Origin: an uncultured Clostridia bacterium
Lineage (GTDB): Bacteria > Bacillota > Clostridia > Oscillospirales > Acutalibacteraceae
DNA: 64,000 nt
NCBI GenBank assembly: GCA_937892525.1
Contig: CALAEV010000041.1
Location: 1 to 64,000, forward strand
Direction: 5' to 3'
Shown here: positions 34,166 through 42,322 of the stretch, in pieces
Numbering within the stretch: the first letter of the stretch is position 1
How the letters are laid out: each line of letters begins with the position of its first letter
Made by a program: the position numbers and the translations under genes
The notes under the pieces: generated by a model
Databases searched by the model: none
The model's input: the letters and a program-made list of their open reading frames with translations, nothing else
Told to the model about the DNA's origin: nothing

Positions 34166-34193
34166 TTTTGTCATTCCTTAAAAATAATAAGTT

Positions 34194-34222
34194 ATTTTAG
34201 CACATTAAAGCGTAATAATCAA
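34194..34222 (-). promoter_or_regulatory. Promoter of the hisHF pair
   Basis: TTGATT, 17-base spacer, TAAAAT on the minus strand, about 30 bases before hisH. Confidence 0.7.
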
Positions 34223-34281
34223 TATGTATATTGTATAAAAAAAGGAATGTTCGATAATAGAATTTTCTAATAATTATAAAG

Positions 34282-34310
34282 TTGACTTTTGCAACATCTT
34301 ACATTAAAAT
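34282..34310 (+). promoter_or_regulatory. Promoter of the HAD phosphatase gene
   Basis: TTGACT, 17-base spacer, TAAAAT, followed by GGAGG before the ATG at 34333. Confidence 0.75.
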
Positions 34311-34332
34311 TTAACTTGACGGAGGTAAACTT

Positions 34333-35106
34333 ATGAATAATCTTTTAGATAAAAAAGGCTTTATCAGCGATATGGACGGCGTTATATATCACGGTAACAA
34401 AGTCCTCGATGGTGTTGTTGAATTCGTAAACTGGATGATTGATAACGATAAAAAATTTGTTTTTCTTACTAACAGTCCTGAAAAGACGCCCCACGAGTTA
34501 AGTATGAAGTTTGAAAGAATGGGGCTTAAAGTTTCTGCCGACCACTTCTACACAAGTGCTATGGCTACTGCTGCATTTTTAAGTAGTCAAAAGCCAGGTT
34601 GTACTGCTTATGTTATTGGCGAAGCTGCACTTACAAAAGCACTTTATGACCAAGGAATTTATATGAATGATGTAAACCCTGATTACGTAGTTGTAGGCGA
34701 AACAAGAACATACAACTTTGAGAAAATTGAAAAGGCTATTGAATTAGTACTTAAAGGTGCAAAACTTATTGGCACTAATCCTGATATTACAGGTCCTACT
34801 GAACGTGGAATTATGCCTGCAACAGGTGCACTTATTGCTCCCATAGAAATTGCAACAGGTAAAAAGGCATATTTTGTTGGTAAGCCAAATCCACTTATGC
34901 TTCGCCACGGACTTCGCAAGCTTGATTGCCATAGTGAAGAAATAGCATTTATAGGTGACAGAATGGACACAGACATTATTGCAGGTATTGAGTCAAATGT
35001 TGACACGGTGCTTGTACTTAGTGGTGTTACTTCTATAGAAGATATTGATAAGTTCCCATATCGACCTAAATACATTTTAAAAAATGTTGGGGAAATTCTC
35101 AAATAA
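34333..35106 (+). CDS. HAD-IIA family phosphatase (NagD-like)
   Basis: 257-residue HAD phosphatase of the NagD/PGP type. Motif I is SDMDGVIYHG (DxD nucleophile pair), motif II FLTNSP, the C2A-type cap lies between, and motif IV is FIGDRMDTDIIAG with VGKPNP before it (motif III Lys). NagD-type enzymes dephosphorylate nucleotides or small sugar phosphates; which one cannot be told. Single gene with promoter, GGAGG and terminator. Confidence 0.93.
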   Translation: MNNLLDKKGFISDMDGVIYHGNKVLDGVVEFVNWMIDNDKKFVFLTNSPEKTPHELSMKFERMGLKVSADHFYTSAMATAAFLSSQKPGCTAYVIGEAALTKALYDQGIYMNDVNPDYVVVGETRTYNFEKIEKAIELVLKGAKLIGTNPDITGPTERGIMPATGALIAPIEIATGKKAYFVGKPNPLMLRHGLRKLDCHSEEIAFIGDRMDTDIIAGIESNVDTVLVLSGVTSIEDIDKFPYRPKYILKNVGEILK

Positions 35107-35146
35107 GAAACAACTGACGATTTGCGAATCACCCATACAATAAATT

Positions 35147-35178
35147 AACGACCTTGGTTTCAAGGTCGTTTTTGTTTT
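35147..35178. terminator. Terminator between HAD and sugar isomerase genes
   Basis: Perfect 10-bp stem AACGACCTTG / CAAGGTCGTT with a GTTT loop and T run; faces both converging genes. Confidence 0.9.
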
Positions 35179-36031
35179 ACAAATTTTCAAACATATCAGC
35201 AAGTCGTTTTGCTGAGTTGTAAAGATTTTTTGCACACTCAACAATATCAGGATTTTTCAGATTTTCAATGTAATAACTCGCTTCAAGAGTGAAGTAACCG
35301 TCGTAATTAATCTCTTTGAGTGCTTTTACGATTGGCACAAAGTCGATATTCATTGAAAACGGTAACTGATGAGAATCGTGCAATTTATCGTTATCGTGAA
35401 TATGTAACGCTTTAAGACGACTACCTAATGCTTTTATCATTTCAACTGCAGTTGTATTGCTACCCTTCATTTCTGCGTGGCCTATATCAAGGCAGGCAAC
35501 AAGATAATCATCATTTACTGCGTCAAGGTGTGCATTGAAACTTTCAGGCGTAGCACAAGCAGCAAAAGAAGAATGTTCTGCATCAGGTAACCAATTCCAC
35601 ATATTTTCAGTTGCGATTTTCACATTATGTTCTTTGGCAAAAGGCAAGAGTTCAAAATACATTTCTGCATTTTCTTCAGGTGTTCCGTTATTCATAGGAT
35701 GTATTACACAAATTTCGCCCCCTGCCTCTGCTACACACTCAATAGCGCGTTTAAGGTAATCAACACTTTTGGGATTACTTGGGAATGGCGCATGACCCTG
35801 ATTGCAGATAATACCGTTATCAAGACCTATTCTACGGAGTTTTCGTGCGAATACAAGATAAGCATTCTGTGCAGTAGGGTGGTTTGTTGGCACTAACACA
35901 CCGTTTTGCTTTTCGCACATCTGAAAAAGTGAGAAATCCCAAGCATCGAATCCAGTTTTTGCTACAAGTTCAACTGCTTTTTCTTCACCTATTTGTAATG
36001 CGATTGAATCTATTTCGGTAGAGATTTTCAT
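35177..36031 (-). CDS. Sugar phosphate isomerase/epimerase family protein (AP-endonuclease-2 fold)
   Basis: 284-residue TIM-barrel protein of the xylose isomerase-like family. Metal-ligand candidates appear in order: GHAPF, VIHPMNNGTPEEN, IATENMWNW, ACLDIGHAEMKG, LKALHIHDND and FTLEASYY, the His/Glu/Asp pattern of these metal-dependent isomerases. Substrate unknown (tagatose/psicose epimerase and inosose enzymes share the fold). It overlaps by 4 bases the end of the DUF2809 gene upstream. Confidence 0.88.
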   Translation of the reverse strand: MKISTEIDSIALQIGEEKAVELVAKTGFDAWDFSLFQMCEKQNGVLVPTNHPTAQNAYLVFARKLRRIGLDNGIICNQGHAPFPSNPKSVDYLKRAIECVAEAGGEICVIHPMNNGTPEENAEMYFELLPFAKEHNVKIATENMWNWLPDAEHSSFAACATPESFNAHLDAVNDDYLVACLDIGHAEMKGSNTTAVEMIKALGSRLKALHIHDNDKLHDSHQLPFSMNIDFVPIVKALKEINYDGYFTLEASYYIENLKNPDIVECAKNLYNSAKRLADMFENL

Positions 36032-36417
36032 AATATACTCCTATACTTCTTTTTAATTATACAATCAACTACTGCTAACAATATACAGCCCATTGCATAA
36101 CAAATTAAATCTGCAACAGAGAAAGTTCTGCCAAGCAAGGTTGAAATAAACGGATTATCGTCAATCCCTAAAAGTTTTACAAAATCAAAATATTGTCCGA
36201 TTTCAACAAGCGCAGAAAAGGCAAACACGAGCATTGGCAATACTTTAATTTTTTCAGGAATAAAAAACCTTGCAAAAGAACAAATAAGAACTGTTACAAG
36301 CATATCCCCTATATATGGTCGTATAAAATTATCGTGGACAAACAAGGCAATCAGTATTTCTACTATGAGTATTACAACAAATAGAACACCATAAATTACT
36401 CTTAATCTGTTTTTCAT
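36028..36417 (-). CDS. DUF2809-like membrane protein
   Basis: 129-residue protein with about four transmembrane helices. RPYIGDMLVTVLICSFARFF and ALVEIGQYFDF recall the DUF2809 family of small membrane proteins (also VanZ-like in layout). No function is known. A GTG at 36426 is in frame but touches the AAGGT site; the ATG at 36417 is better. Operon with the sugar isomerase gene. Confidence 0.78.
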   Translation of the reverse strand: MKNRLRVIYGVLFVVILIVEILIALFVHDNFIRPYIGDMLVTVLICSFARFFIPEKIKVLPMLVFAFSALVEIGQYFDFVKLLGIDDNPFISTLLGRTFSVADLICYAMGCILLAVVDCIIKKKYRSIL

Positions 36418-36439
36418 TTCAACCACTACCTTTAGTTAT

Positions 36440-36468
36440 ATTTTAATATAAGGAATAAGGAAATGCAA
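36440..36468 (-). promoter_or_regulatory. Promoter of the DUF2809/sugar isomerase operon
   Basis: TTGCAT, 17-base spacer, TAAAAT on the minus strand. Confidence 0.65.
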
Positions 36469-36515
36469 CACAATAAATTTTTTGTCAAAAAAATAAAAAA
36501 ACTTTAAAAAAACAC

Positions 36516-36544
36516 TTGACGAACTGATTTTGTTATGATATTAT
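36516..36544 (+). promoter_or_regulatory. Promoter of the tRNA-Thr/tRNA-Tyr genes
   Basis: TTGACG, 17-base spacer, TATTAT, 16 bases before the first tRNA base. Confidence 0.8.
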
Positions 36545-36560
36545 ATTCAAGCGTTGAGAC

Positions 36561-36636
36561 GCTGGTGTAGCTCAGTTGGTAGAGCAGCTGATTTGTAATC
36601 AGCAGGTCGGGGGTTCGAGTCCGTCCACCAGCTCCA
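36561..36636 (+). tRNA. tRNA-Thr (anticodon TGT)
   Basis: 76-base cloverleaf with CCA encoded. Acceptor GCTGGTG / CACCAGC, D arm GCTC...GAGC with GG in the loop, anticodon stem GCTGA/TCAGC around TTTGTAA giving TGT for threonine, T loop TTCGAGT. Odd point: the T stem is GGGGG against CCGTC, leaving a G51-G63 mismatch and a G-U pair, whereas normal tRNAs pair fully here. Confidence 0.96.
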
Positions 36637-36655
36637 TTTTTTTGTAATTGAATAT

Positions 36656-36740
<85 letters not shown>

Positions 36741-36776
36741 AAAATCCTCGTACAATAGTACGGGGATTTTACTTTT
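36741..36776 (+). terminator. Terminator of the tRNA operon
   Basis: Stem AAAATCCTCGTAC / GTACGGGGATTTT (one G-U pair) with an AATA loop, then T-rich sequence; begins at the base after the tRNA-Tyr CCA. Confidence 0.85.
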
Positions 36777-36794
36777 TCATTACTCTTTGTTTCA

Positions 36795-36823
36795 TTGACA
36801 AAATGTGGGTAATATGATAAAAT
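36795..36823 (+). promoter_or_regulatory. Promoter of the triple FemABX operon
   Basis: Consensus TTGACA, 17-base spacer, TAAAAT; ATG of the first gene 63 bases later with AAGGTGA before it. Confidence 0.8.
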
Positions 36824-36885
36824 TTTTAGTTGATAATAATACTGTTATTTTTCAATTTTTCAACACATAGATTAAGGTGATTTTA

Positions 36886-38142
36886 ATGAAATTCTGTGTT
36901 TTAACTGCAGATGAATACCGTGAATTCTGGAAAAATCATCCACAGGCATCTTTTATGCAGAGTGTGGAGTTATCTGAACTTAAAAAAGAATATGGAAGTA
37001 TTGTTCATTTTGTTGGCATTAAAGAGAATGAAAAAATTATTGCAGGGTCAATGATTTTACAGGATAAAACCATTTTAGGTCAAAGTCAATTCTATGCACC
37101 ACGTGGTCTTATTGTGGACTATCACAACAAAGAATTACTTACTTTCTTTACAGAAGAACTTAAAAAATATATTAAAAAGCACGGCGGATTTATGCTTACT
37201 ATTGACCCGAATGTGCTTTACAGAGTTCGTACATCTGACGGCGAGATTATGGAAGATGACAACCCTAATGATGAAGCAGTAAACAATCTTATTGATTTAG
37301 GCTACAAGCATTATGGTTTCAACATTTATCTTGATGCTTTGCAAGTCAGATGGTGTTGTCATATGAAACTTGATGAAGATTATGAAACTAAAAAATCAAG
37401 ATTTTCAAAACAGACTCGCAAAAATATAAATTCTTGCATTAAAAAAGGTCTTTTAGTTAAAGAAGGCACTATTGAAGACCTTGAGGTTATGGCAGAGATT
37501 TTTGAAACTACTTCAAAGCGTCGTAATTTCTTTTATCGTAGCCTTAGCTATTATCAGAAAATGTATAAGCACATGAAAGACCTTATGACAATTTATGTGG
37601 CTTATCTTGACCCTGATATTTATTATGAACACACACAAAGTTTGCTCCAGAATGCAAAAGCAAATCTTGAGAGTGTTCTTGCAAAGTTAGAAAAGCTTAC
37701 TGCTGGTGACCGTCTTCTTAATCAGAAGGCAGAAGCAGAAAGACAAGTTGAAAAATATGAAAAAGAGCTTGAAAAAGCAGAACAGTTCAAGAAAGAAAAT
37801 CCAAACGGCAAGGCAATCGGTTGTCTTCTTTCACTTCGCAGTGGTAACGAATACTTGACCCTTTCAAGTGGTGTATTGATGGAATACCGTCAGTTTACTC
37901 CTAAATACTTAATGTATGAACACCACATTAAAGAAGCATACAAAGAGGGCTTTGAATACTGTAATTTCTATGGTATTACAGGCGATTTTAACCCTGAAAA
38001 CGAATACTATGGAATTTACGAATTCAAAAAAGGATTCAAGCCAAATGTTACTGAATATATTGGTCAATTTGAACTTAAAACAGGACCATTCTATGATGTA
38101 TACAAGTTGTTAAAGAAAGTTAAAGGAACTATTTCAAAATGA
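36886..38142 (+). CDS. FemABX-family aminoacyl-tRNA-dependent peptidoglycan transferase 1
   Basis: 418-residue FemABX protein: a GNAT-like double fold that transfers amino acids from aminoacyl-tRNA to the stem peptide of lipid II. Visible are the substrate motif YAPRGLIVDY (about 70-79), SKQTRKNINSCIKKGL, and an antiparallel coiled-coil insert (about 246-303) of the kind that contacts tRNA in FemX. The C-terminal half ends with FYGITGDFNPEN and EFKKGFKPNVTEYIG, family hallmarks. GTG three codons upstream overlaps the AAGGTGA site, so the ATG at 36886 is used. First of three tandem paralogues. Confidence 0.93.
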   Translation: MKFCVLTADEYREFWKNHPQASFMQSVELSELKKEYGSIVHFVGIKENEKIIAGSMILQDKTILGQSQFYAPRGLIVDYHNKELLTFFTEELKKYIKKHGGFMLTIDPNVLYRVRTSDGEIMEDDNPNDEAVNNLIDLGYKHYGFNIYLDALQVRWCCHMKLDEDYETKKSRFSKQTRKNINSCIKKGLLVKEGTIEDLEVMAEIFETTSKRRNFFYRSLSYYQKMYKHMKDLMTIYVAYLDPDIYYEHTQSLLQNAKANLESVLAKLEKLTAGDRLLNQKAEAERQVEKYEKELEKAEQFKKENPNGKAIGCLLSLRSGNEYLTLSSGVLMEYRQFTPKYLMYEHHIKEAYKEGFEYCNFYGITGDFNPENEYYGIYEFKKGFKPNVTEYIGQFELKTGPFYDVYKLLKKVKGTISK

Positions 38143-39407
38143 AAATTGTTGAATTAGAAAAACAAGAATTTATTGATTTTTGTAATAATAATCCGCAAGC
38201 GCTTTTCTTTCAGTCCCCTTATTGGATTGAAATTAAAGAGCAAAATGGGTGGTCTGGCAAGATTTTAGGCGTTAAAGAAGACGGTAAAATCGTTATTGCT
38301 ACTGTAATCTTATATAAAAGTCTTAAAGGCATTATCAAATTTGCTTATGCTCCTCGTGGATTTTTAATGGATTATCAGAATTTTGATTTGCTTGAGGAAT
38401 TCACAAAAGAGATCAAGGAATACCTTAAAAAACAGAATGTGGCATTCTTAAAAATCAATCCGTATGTTGATTATCAACTCCGTGACATTCACGGTAATAT
38501 AATCCCTGACACAAAAAATGATGCTTTAATGGAAAAATTAAAATCTTTAGGCTACAAGCATTACGGATTTTATGTTGATATGGACGAGAAAAAGGATTTA
38601 GAGCCACGTTGGATTTCTATACTTGATATTAAAGACAAGACAATTGATGAGTTGTTTAAATCTTTCCGTAGCGGCACAAAATGGGGCATTAACAACAGCA
38701 AGAAAAACTTTATCACTCTTATAGAAGCTGATGAAAACAATCTTGTTGAGTTCAAAAATCTTATGAAGCACACTGCAGAAAGACGCGAATTTGTTGATCG
38801 TCCCCTCTCCTATTATCAAGAAATGTTCAAAGTATTAAATCGTGAAAATGCGGTTAAAGTGCTTTTAGCAGAAGTTAATCTTAAAGAGTTGCTTGATTTT
38901 ACAAAGGCTCGTTTCGAGAAAAATGCAAAACGACTTACAGTTATTGAGGGCAATCCTAAGAATATTAATGAATACAATGAAATCAAATCACAACAAGAAA
39001 GTATTGCTAAAAAGATTGAGAGTCTTACTGCCGATGTAAATGAATATGGCGATAAAAAGATTATCGCAAGTGGTTGGTATATGCTTTACGGCAGAGAAAT
39101 TGTATATCTTTTTGGTGCAAGCTACAAACCATTTATGAAATACAATTCTCAATACTTGTTGCAATACGAAATGATTAAATTTGCCACAGAAAACGGTTAC
39201 GACAAATTTAATTTTTATGGTATTGACGGTAATTTCAGCGAGGACTCAAAAAACTATGGTTTGTTCGATTTCAAACGTGGTTTTAACGCTGATGTACACG
39301 AGTTAATCGGCGAATTTGACTTGATTATCAACAAAACACAATTTGCACTTTATGAGCTTATCTTTAAGGGCTATAAGGTACTCAAAACTATTCAGAAAAA
39401 GATTTAA
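38139..39407 (+). CDS. FemABX-family peptidoglycan transferase 2
   Basis: 422-residue paralogue of the preceding gene, overlapping it by 4 bases (ATGA), so co-translated. YAPRGFLMDYQN, SGTKWGINNSKKNFI, a coiled-coil insert (about 245-310, ending SQQESIAKKIESL) and FYGIDGNFSEDSKNYGLFDFKRGFNADV match the same fold. Divergence from copy 1 is spread over the whole length, so this is an old duplication that probably has a distinct acceptor or amino acid. Confidence 0.93.
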   Translation: MKIVELEKQEFIDFCNNNPQALFFQSPYWIEIKEQNGWSGKILGVKEDGKIVIATVILYKSLKGIIKFAYAPRGFLMDYQNFDLLEEFTKEIKEYLKKQNVAFLKINPYVDYQLRDIHGNIIPDTKNDALMEKLKSLGYKHYGFYVDMDEKKDLEPRWISILDIKDKTIDELFKSFRSGTKWGINNSKKNFITLIEADENNLVEFKNLMKHTAERREFVDRPLSYYQEMFKVLNRENAVKVLLAEVNLKELLDFTKARFEKNAKRLTVIEGNPKNINEYNEIKSQQESIAKKIESLTADVNEYGDKKIIASGWYMLYGREIVYLFGASYKPFMKYNSQYLLQYEMIKFATENGYDKFNFYGIDGNFSEDSKNYGLFDFKRGFNADVHELIGEFDLIINKTQFALYELIFKGYKVLKTIQKKI

Positions 39408-39418
39408 GGTTGAAAATT

Positions 39419-40669
39419 ATGTATCAGTTTAAGGCAGATATTCCGGTTTCAGAATTTACTGAATTTATTGAAAATACCTCGTTTGCACCAATACAGCAGA
39501 CAGAGGAATGGACAAAACTTAAGGCTAACTGGAAAAACAGTTTTTGTGGCATTTATAAAGACGATACCCTTTGTGGTGTTGCACTTATTCTTATTCGTAC
39601 ACTTATGCCAGGGTTTAACTACGCTTACTGTCCTCGTGGTCCTATTATGGATTTAACTGACAGTGAAGTGGTTAAGGCATTTGTAGATGGTGCAAAGCAG
39701 TTTTGCAAGAGCAGAAATATTTTTCTTTTAAAAACTGACCCTGCTATTGTGGTTAATAAGATTTTACCTGATATTCCAACAGACAAATTCTTTGACCCAT
39801 TTGATTTAGAGCGTGGCAAGGTTGAATTCGACACTCTTGTAAACAACGGATTTGAACATAAGGGCTTTGTTAAAAATCTTGGCGAGGCAATTCAACCACG
39901 ATTTAATGCACTTATTCCATTAAAAGATGCTAATGGTACTCCCCTTACTGCTCCACAATTCAAGAAAAACTACAAGCAGAAAATCCGCAAATATTTAGGT
40001 AATTTTCAACCTGCTCGCGGTCTTTATTATGAAGGTGCAGAGCATACACCTGAAAACATTGCACTTTTCAAAAAGATTTTAAGTAACACAGAAGCAAGAC
40101 AACAGATTTCTTTAAGAAATGAAGAATATTTCAGTATTCTTGCAGACGCATTCGGCGACAAGGCATTTTTTGCATTTGAAAGATGTAATGTAAACACATA
40201 CATTGAAAATCTTGAGAAGAGATTTGAAAAAGAGCCTGATATGAGGGAAAAAATCACTGAACAGATTGCAGATGCTAAAAAAGTTCTTAGTGAGCGTGGC
40301 GAGATTGTTCCACTTGCAGCGTTACTTACAGTTTACCCACCTAACAAAACAGGTGTGAGGATTGCAGAGTACTTATATGCAGGGTCTGACTTGAACATAT
40401 TCCCATCATTCTGTGCTACTCTTTGCGGACTTTGTGAACAATGTATTCTCACTACCGAAAACGGTTGCGACTTCCTTGATTTAGGTGGTATCGCAGGTAC
40501 TCTTGATGATGGACTTTACGAGTTTAAGAGTCAGTTTAATCCGATTATAATTGAGTATGCAGGCGAATTTGACCTTAAGATTGATAACTTCAAATATAAT
40601 CTTATGGAAAAGGGCTTACCTATTCTTAAAAAGAGTTATATGAAATTAAGAAAGCTTATTAAAAGATAA
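39419..40669 (+). CDS. FemABX-family peptidoglycan transferase 3
   Basis: 416-residue third paralogue, 11 bases after copy 2, with AAGGT before the ATG. YCPRGPIMDL replaces YAPRG; the fold elements KKNYKQKIRKYLG and a short coiled coil (LEKRFEKEPDMREKITEQIADAKKVLS) are present. The C-terminus differs most, with LDLGGIAGTLDDGLYEFKSQFNPIIIEYAGEF. A TTG three codons upstream is less likely. In other bacteria successive Fem proteins add successive bridge residues; which residues here is unknown. Confidence 0.92.
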   Translation: MYQFKADIPVSEFTEFIENTSFAPIQQTEEWTKLKANWKNSFCGIYKDDTLCGVALILIRTLMPGFNYAYCPRGPIMDLTDSEVVKAFVDGAKQFCKSRNIFLLKTDPAIVVNKILPDIPTDKFFDPFDLERGKVEFDTLVNNGFEHKGFVKNLGEAIQPRFNALIPLKDANGTPLTAPQFKKNYKQKIRKYLGNFQPARGLYYEGAEHTPENIALFKKILSNTEARQQISLRNEEYFSILADAFGDKAFFAFERCNVNTYIENLEKRFEKEPDMREKITEQIADAKKVLSERGEIVPLAALLTVYPPNKTGVRIAEYLYAGSDLNIFPSFCATLCGLCEQCILTTENGCDFLDLGGIAGTLDDGLYEFKSQFNPIIIEYAGEFDLKIDNFKYNLMEKGLPILKKSYMKLRKLIKR

Positions 40670-40670
40670 A

Positions 40671-40704
40671 AAAATCCCCATTCAGTTGAATGGGGATTTT
40701 TTTA
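40671..40704. terminator. Terminator of the FemABX operon
   Basis: Perfect 14-bp stem AAAATCCCCATTCA / TGAATGGGGATTTT with a GT-centred loop and T run; also faces the membrane protein gene from the other side. Confidence 0.93.
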
Positions 40705-40708
40705 TTAT

Positions 40709-41596
40709 TTAGTTATCTTCAGGTTTTTTATTCACAAAGTTTTTGAAAAGGAAGTACACACCAACAAACAAGGCAACAAGAATAACACCTACTATAATTC
40801 CTATTGTGGCATTGGTTGAATATTGGTCGGCTAATGGTTTTAAGAATACATAACCGACTAAATCTTCAAGCCCTGCATTCCACTCATCAAACTTACCTTG
40901 TGCAACTTTAATTACAATACCGTAAAGAAGTCCTACCATACCACCATAAATCAGATTATTGAATATAGTTGTAATATTGATAACCACAAGAACTACAAGT
41001 AAAGTTACGGCAAGGGTAATAAGTTTTGAAACAGTTTTTTCTGATATAAGAATAATAAAGTTATCCGTTGACATTCCTGCAGTATTTTCTATAGTCTGCA
41101 ACACCATTAAACGAGCGTAAATGCTGATTGCCTCTTCGGCTGTTTCAGCATTTTCAATGTTAAAATCTTCATTATCTTGAAGAGTTATATTGTTCTCAAT
41201 TCTGTATTCTGCGTCTTCAACCTTTGTGTTAAGAAAATAATCAATAAGCTTGTAAACCTCACTTTTAATTGTTGCATTTACAAGTTCAGATGTCACAATA
41301 GCGTCAACTGCATAATTGCCGAATGGGTAGAATGATGGCATTTTATCTTCAAGAAAATCTGATGCTTTTTCGCGAGCAAAATCAAGCACAGTAATTTTTT
41401 CACCATCTACCATAAATTTAACTGTACTTAAATCAGTTGTTTCAATCTGTTCTGTAAACTGTTCTGACTGCAAATAATCCCTTGCAACGCTTATAAGTGT
41501 TGCTCCAAGTAAAGAAACAGTAGATGCGAGTACAAGAACAATTGAAATAACAGTTTTAAGAATATTAAGAATGAGTTTTACTGTTTTTTTGTCCAT
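40709..41596 (-). CDS. Multi-pass membrane protein of unknown function
   Basis: Not recognised. 295 residues: one N-terminal transmembrane helix (about 12-36), an extracytoplasmic acidic region of about 150 residues, then about three hydrophobic segments (around 192-212, 218-232 and 265-283) and a short charged tail. No metal-binding or catalytic motif. AAGGTG precedes the ATG. Alone between terminators, convergent with the FemABX operon. Confidence 0.7.
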   Translation of the reverse strand: MDKKTVKLILNILKTVISIVLVLASTVSLLGATLISVARDYLQSEQFTEQIETTDLSTVKFMVDGEKITVLDFAREKASDFLEDKMPSFYPFGNYAVDAIVTSELVNATIKSEVYKLIDYFLNTKVEDAEYRIENNITLQDNEDFNIENAETAEEAISIYARLMVLQTIENTAGMSTDNFIILISEKTVSKLITLAVTLLVVLVVINITTIFNNLIYGGMVGLLYGIVIKVAQGKFDEWNAGLEDLVGYVFLKPLADQYSTNATIGIIVGVILVALFVGVYFLFKNFVNKKPEDN

Positions 41597-41623
41597 AAAA
41601 TCACCTTATATTATAGAAAATAA

Positions 41624-41655
41624 TACCCTACGCCAAAAAGGTGTAGGGTAATTTT
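41624..41655 (-). terminator. Terminator after the GtrA-like gene
   Basis: 11-bp stem TACCCTACGCC / GGTGTAGGGTA with an AAAAA loop, followed on the minus strand by TTATTTTCT. It has the same CCCTA edge as other hairpins in the window. Confidence 0.75.
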
Positions 41656-41666
41656 TAAAAGTACAA

Positions 41667-42215
41667 TTATTCAGCTGTAACTTCTTCTTTCTTTTCTTCT
41701 TTTTTCTTGTGGAAAAGAATTTTGTCAACTGGGAAATAAAGGAAGAACTGAACTGCTGAACAAATCATTGTTGCAATGTTCTTTGCAAGGTCTTCGTTGC
41801 ACCAATCAAACTGAATGAACACTTCTTTAAGTGTTGGGTTAAGCCATGCTGAGAAGCAAATAAGTGCAATTGTGAAAACAATGTAGATAGGAAGTGCAAC
41901 TGCTACATTTGCGCCTGAATTGAATGTTTTTTCTTTGTTGATGAAGAAAGCAACAATCTGAGCAATAACGTTAGCCACATTGCTAACAATAAAGTAACCA
42001 AGACCACCGATTGCTACTGGATAAACAAACACCCACCAGCTGAAATCCTGTGAATAAAGGTCTTTGATTGCAGGAATAAGCTGAAGTGTGTTAAGAAGTA
42101 CAAACTGAACAATCATTGCACCTAAGCTTACAAAAATAAACTTAATAAACTGCCAAAATGTAACAAGCCCTGAGCCCTTTTTCTCAGCTGCCTTGTCGAT
42201 GTCTTTTAATGCCAT
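41667..42215 (-). CDS. GtrA-like membrane protein
   Basis: 182-residue protein with four transmembrane helices; the segment NVIAQIVAFFINKEKTFNSG resembles the conserved GtrA-family motif (N-F/I-x-x-N-R/K-x-x-x-F). GtrA proteins are small flippase-like membrane proteins linked to lipid-bound sugars. The C-terminus is Lys/Glu-rich. The family call is by motif and topology only. Preceded by a good promoter and AAAGGAG. Confidence 0.75.
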   Translation of the reverse strand: MALKDIDKAAEKKGSGLVTFWQFIKFIFVSLGAMIVQFVLLNTLQLIPAIKDLYSQDFSWWVFVYPVAIGGLGYFIVSNVANVIAQIVAFFINKEKTFNSGANVAVALPIYIVFTIALICFSAWLNPTLKEVFIQFDWCNEDLAKNIATMICSAVQFFLYFPVDKILFHKKKEEKKEEVTAE

Positions 42216-42251
42216 AATAATATTCTCCTTTTATATCCAAGATATGAATAA

Positions 42252-42280
42252 ATAATAACATAATGTTACATATAAGTCAA
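42252..42280 (-). promoter_or_regulatory. Promoter of the GtrA-like gene
   Basis: TTGACT, 17-base spacer, TATTAT on the minus strand. Confidence 0.7.
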
Positions 42281-42310
42281 TAAATAAAATAAGGTGGAGC
42301 AAGCTCCACC
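42278..42310 (-). terminator. Terminator of glnA
   Basis: GGTGGAG / CTCCACC stem around a 4-base loop, then TTATTTTATTTA on the minus strand. The base of the plus-strand arm reads CCACCCTAC. Confidence 0.78.
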
Positions 42311-42322
42311 CTACTGTGCAAT

